Part shown: one piece after another, positions 60,487 to 64,000 of the stretch
Position numbering within the stretch: the stretch's first letter is position 1
Layout of the letters: every line of letters begins with the position of its first letter
Made by a program: the position numbers and the translations under genes
NCBI GenBank assembly: GCA_028671895.1
Contig: CM053806.1
Coordinates: forward strand, 21,029,001 to 21,093,000
Direction: 5' to 3'
DNA from: Oenanthe sinensis
Taxonomy: Eukaryota > Streptophyta > Magnoliopsida > Apiales > Apiaceae
Length of the DNA: 64,000 bases
Notes under the pieces: generated by a model
What the model was told of the DNA's origin: nothing
What the model saw: the letters and a program-made list of their open reading frames with translations, nothing else
The model's database searches: none

Positions 60487-60821
60487 CTATTTTCTATGTT
60501 CTACTGAAGACGTTTCCACGAATCTAATTCTTATGAAGCTTTGTTCATGATAAGTTCTTTAAGTTCAACTATGAAGGATTTTGGAGCAGAGAAAGCTCAA
60601 ACACAGACAGAAATGAAGATGATACTACATGAATATCAGTTCAGTACTAGAGGAACAAACATCTTACATTTCAGTTACACAAGAAATCTAGAAATGCATA
60701 ATCTGGTCCAGAGAAATCAGTAGCATTGTTTACAAGTCCCAGATGATTACTTTTTCTAGTTAGTTGAGTTATCCTCTCTATGGGATTTGTTTGCTAAGTT
60801 TAACAATCAAATAGGGGTGAT
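60487..60821 (+). other. 3' internal end of element B with purine tract
   Basis: About 335 bp between element C and the 3' LTR of B. It ends with aataggggtgat, a purine-rich primer tract. No pol sequence is present. Confidence 0.65.
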
Positions 60822-62338
60822 TGTTAGTGAGATTACAAAGCCGTATGAATAGTAATCTTGATAACTCAACACTAGAACATGACAGGTAAATAATACTACG
60901 CCTACACAGAAATCAGGAAGAAATGAAGATAAGGCAAATACAGTGAATCAAGACATTAGAAGAAGTTTTGAAGTCTACTACAGGTCACTGAAAGAAGTCC
61001 ATTAATATGTTCAAGCCTCAGTGAAGAATAATGTGTAGAGACTTTCAGGGTTTCAGAAGTGTTGAAGATTCAGTACAAAGTGCCACTAGAAAATTTCAGT
61101 GTAAAGACATTGATTGAAGATAGACAGTGTTCGAAGCATAAGAATCTAGAAGAACTGAAGACATGGTAAAGATAAAGGACTAAGAAGACAGCTGCAGTCT
61201 TGGAGTTATACTCACTAAAAGAAGTTCATTCATATGTTCCAATGTCAGTGAAGAACAGATAATGAAGTATTCAAGATTGTGGTAATAATGAAGACGTTGT
61301 CGAAGTACCAGAAAAGATTCTAGTGAAAGTATTATGTTTATCAACAATCAGTGTTTAAAGAAATGCAACAGTCCAAGGTTAATCAGCTGAAACAGAACAG
61401 AAGTCGAGGGAATTCAATTCAGTGTTAGTCGTTTGTGAACCAGACCAGTGCACTAAGCGTCAGCATAACAAGGAGAGAATTACTTTGGTTAATAAGAAGA
61501 AATTCAGTTGATCAAGCCAGAAGAATAAAGATCAAGTGGTATATATTTCAAGAGCTTCAAGAAATTATCTTAAGGCAAGATATATCACTTTTGGTGTTTA
61601 GTACTCTTGAAATGATGTAGAAGCGTAACAAACCAACTGCTAGGCAAAGAAAAGTTTAAGGGATAATTTTGTGGTGCCTATACACTGAACCAAGTGTAGA
61701 GGTGCAACAAAATACTTGACTTAGGTGATGGAAGCAGATGGACATGTTTCTGGCGCCTACATACTACAACTAGAGTGTAGGCGCAACAAACAAGTAACTA
61801 GGCGCAAGCAAACTAGCAGAGAATTCCAAGGCATTTCGTGGCGCCTACACTCTGCATCTAGAGTGTAGGCGCAACAAATAATTTCTAGCGCAAGGAAATA
61901 CTTGGATGATCATTTGGTGGCGCCTGCACAAGGGATTGAGAGTGCAAGCGCAACAAAAAACTAGAGACGCAACAAACACATTTCGTGGCGCCTATACAGG
62001 GTCACTAGAGTACAAGCGCCATAAAGGACTTGAGCAATTATGAAGAAAATCAATTTTAATTGATTTGAAAAGTCTACACATATAAACAAAATGACGTGCT
62101 CATTTTGATTAGTTGTTGAAAACTCAGAGAGATACAGAGAGAAAATGGAAGCCGGAGAAGAAGATGAAACACAGCCATATTCATACCTTCTTCACTGGAG
62201 TTTTATAATCTAGCCGGCTAATTATGTTTCAAATACATAGGGCTAATATAAAACACTCTCTGTTAGCTTGATTCCATTTGTACAAACACATAGTCAAATA
62301 TTGTACAGGGATTAAGCTATCTCTTTGTAGAAGTACAC
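60822..62338 (+). repeat. 3' LTR of element B, truncated at its end
   Basis: It starts TGTTAGTGAGATTACAAAG after a purine tract and follows the 48378-49697 LTR (ggttaatcagctgaaacag, accagaccag.gcactaagcg). 61640-62030 contains six or more gcgcctacac...gtaggcgcaaca hairpin units. A TATA-like acacatataaac lies near 62075-62087. The final ~300 bp expected from the solo LTR at 43915 and the 5' LTR are missing beyond about 62338. Confidence 0.8.
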
Positions 62339-62340
62339 AT

Positions 62341-63845
62341 ATTTTAATGCTCATTTTATTGCCCGCTTTCGTATTTTATTAGTTAATTTATTATATTTTT
62401 CTTATTTTGCAGATAAGTAGAATAAATATTTAAAGGAGAATGAATGGGCTAGAAAGGGCAAAAATGGAAGAAAAGGAAGCCAACAAAGTAAAGAGGAGAA
62501 AAAGATAAAAGAACAAGTTGGTGGATGAAATCAAAAATCAATGGTGTAGATTTTACCAACAAACACCTCATTTAAATGGTGTGGATTGACCCAACGCCAC
62601 CCAAAACCCTATTTCTAGCCTATAAATACCTCATCTTGTATATCTCTTGTTTTACCCTAGTTTTAGTAGTAGGCTCTTTTTAAATTTTCTAGATCTAGTT
62701 TTTAGCTCTCTCAAATATTGTAAACATTTTTCATATTAATGCAAGTCTTTATTTTCTTTTATATTAGGCTTCATCTTCATCTTTTATAAGTCTTAGTTTC
62801 TTTTATGATAGTCTTCATCTTATCTTCTTTAAATTTATGGCTATGATATCTTTCTAAGTACCACAAGTTTTGTACTTGGGAAATGAAAGTAGCCCGTTTA
62901 GATTAATATTCTAGATCTAATTTACTTCATCTCTCTACTTTACTCCTTAGTTTTATTTGTTATTATCTTGTCATGAGCTCTTTAAATCTCTACTTTAAAT
63001 GTGGGATCAATGATTTAGATCTTTAAATTTGTTATTGTTTTTTTTATATTCTAGATTGTAGATCTAGTTTTGGTTGTTGGGTTTGATATTTACTTGTAAT
63101 TGTTTAAATATTTTAGATAGAGATTTAGTTGTTGGTAGTGTTAAAACTTAGCTCTTTAAATTTTAGATCTGCTTTTATATTTTACTTGTCTCATTCACCT
63201 TTATGGCTATGACCCATTTCAATTCCATCAAATAAAAAATTAAAGTACTTGAGAATTGAAAGGAGCCTTTTTAGTTTAATGTTCTTAAATCTAATTTTCT
63301 TTTTTTATGTTGTAGTTGAACCCCTTTTAAATCTCCATTTTATTAGTGGGTTTAATATTTTAGAGCTAAATTTATTTCTTAGTGCGTGTTAGAATTTAGA
63401 TCTACTTTTTAGTTGTTAGATTTGTTAAAATAGCTATAATGGTTTGATATTTTAGATGTAGTTTAGCTTTTGAGTTGTATTGAATTTTAGATCTAATTTT
63501 AGTAATATTAATTATGATCTTTAATTTGTAGATCTAGATTTAAATTTTATTTTTGATGTACAAGCACTAGTCTTCATTTGTCCGTTTTTTTATTTTTGCC
63601 AAGTATTTTAATTAATGTTTAAAGTTTAGTTAGTTTCGTTACTAGAATTTTTAATTAGCTTATTATCATTTTTTAGTCATTGGTTAATAACTCATCTCAA
63701 AATTAATTGGTCTAATTCGCCTAAATTGAAAAATTAAGGTTTTTATAAAAATAATTTTAGTCCTTGCGGAACAAATCTTTTAATTATTAAAACGATGTGA
63801 ATTGTGCACTTTCAATTTAAAATGTATATTTTTAGCACATCAACT
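62341..63845 (+). repeat. probable Ty3/gypsy (Athila-like) LTR
   Basis: The beginning (tgctcattttattgcccgc ... ttgcagataagtag) and the end (agtccttgcggaac ... gtgaattgtgcact ... ttagcacatca) follow the layout of Athila-type LTRs. Between them is T-rich, ORF-free sequence with repeated ttagatctaat/tagatctagt words. No gypsy PBS follows, so it may be a solo LTR. Exact ends and target duplication were not established. Confidence 0.45.
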
Positions 63846-64000
63846 AGCTCTAACAAATTTCACAGGCTTATTCAATATTCCTTTTGTGTGTGATTTAATG
63901 TGTGTATCTTTGTCAAATTCATAACCTATGGCAGAAGTTCAATTCTTGTTGGAAAGCATTTGTTGGACTCTCTTTTCAGAGTTTGTCCAAACTTTGAAAG
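63846..64000. other. window end, nothing recognised
   Basis: 155 bp without a recognisable motif. Confidence 0.4.

Overview
This is nuclear DNA from a flowering plant, probably a eudicot with a repeat-rich genome. The evidence is: Ty1/copia elements of the SIRE/Maximus type, a Ty3/gypsy fragment, LINE remnants, MITEs, a TRIM array, an Au-type SINE, intron-containing F-box/PP2 genes with GT-AG introns, and very AT-rich spacers. The species cannot be told from sequence alone.

Layout. 1-6207: 3' part of a SIRE-like copia element (end of integrase, RT, RNase H, broken env-like ORF, polypurine tract, 3' LTR). 6208-12940: spacer, then a decayed copia element on the minus strand (pol remnant at 8750-9600, a 221-bp tandem repeat, PBS, 2.2-kb LTR). 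14179-23447: the only host genes, two three-exon F-box/phloem-protein-2 (PP2-B type) genes in the same orientation, separated and invaded by LINE fragments and PIF/Harbinger-like MITEs that have been duplicated as a block. 23940-29640: DNA-transposon-derived repeats, namely a head-to-tail array of about 630-bp units and a 2.9-kb terminal-inverted-repeat element. 30255-32435: two short copia LTRs in inverted orientation around a gag remnant; directly next to them is one exon of a DRD1/CLSY-like SNF2 gene with a premature stop, then an Au-like SINE with an exact 11-bp target duplication. 34817-38000: a truncated solo LTR, then a Ty3/gypsy LTR, PBS and broken gag.

38722-62338 is a nest of insertions. 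SIRE-like element A (LTR, PBS, gag, protease, integrase) carries a multimeric TRIM array inside its LTR, a reversed 2.1-kb solo LTR inside gag, and element B inside its integrase. Element B is interrupted in gag by a reversed solo LTR with a perfect 5-bp target duplication, and then by the complete two-LTR copia element C. 62341-63845 looks like a Ty3/gypsy (Athila-like) LTR.

Apart from the F-box/PP2 pair, nearly all coding capacity is retroelement debris. The most informative features are structural: the four-LTR TRIM multimer, the nesting order readable from target duplications, related LTRs that each carry a different short-motif array in the same place, and decay signs in both F-box/PP2 genes (a doubtful exon-2 donor in one, GTG where the start should be in the other). 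I did not find a convincing new biological system.
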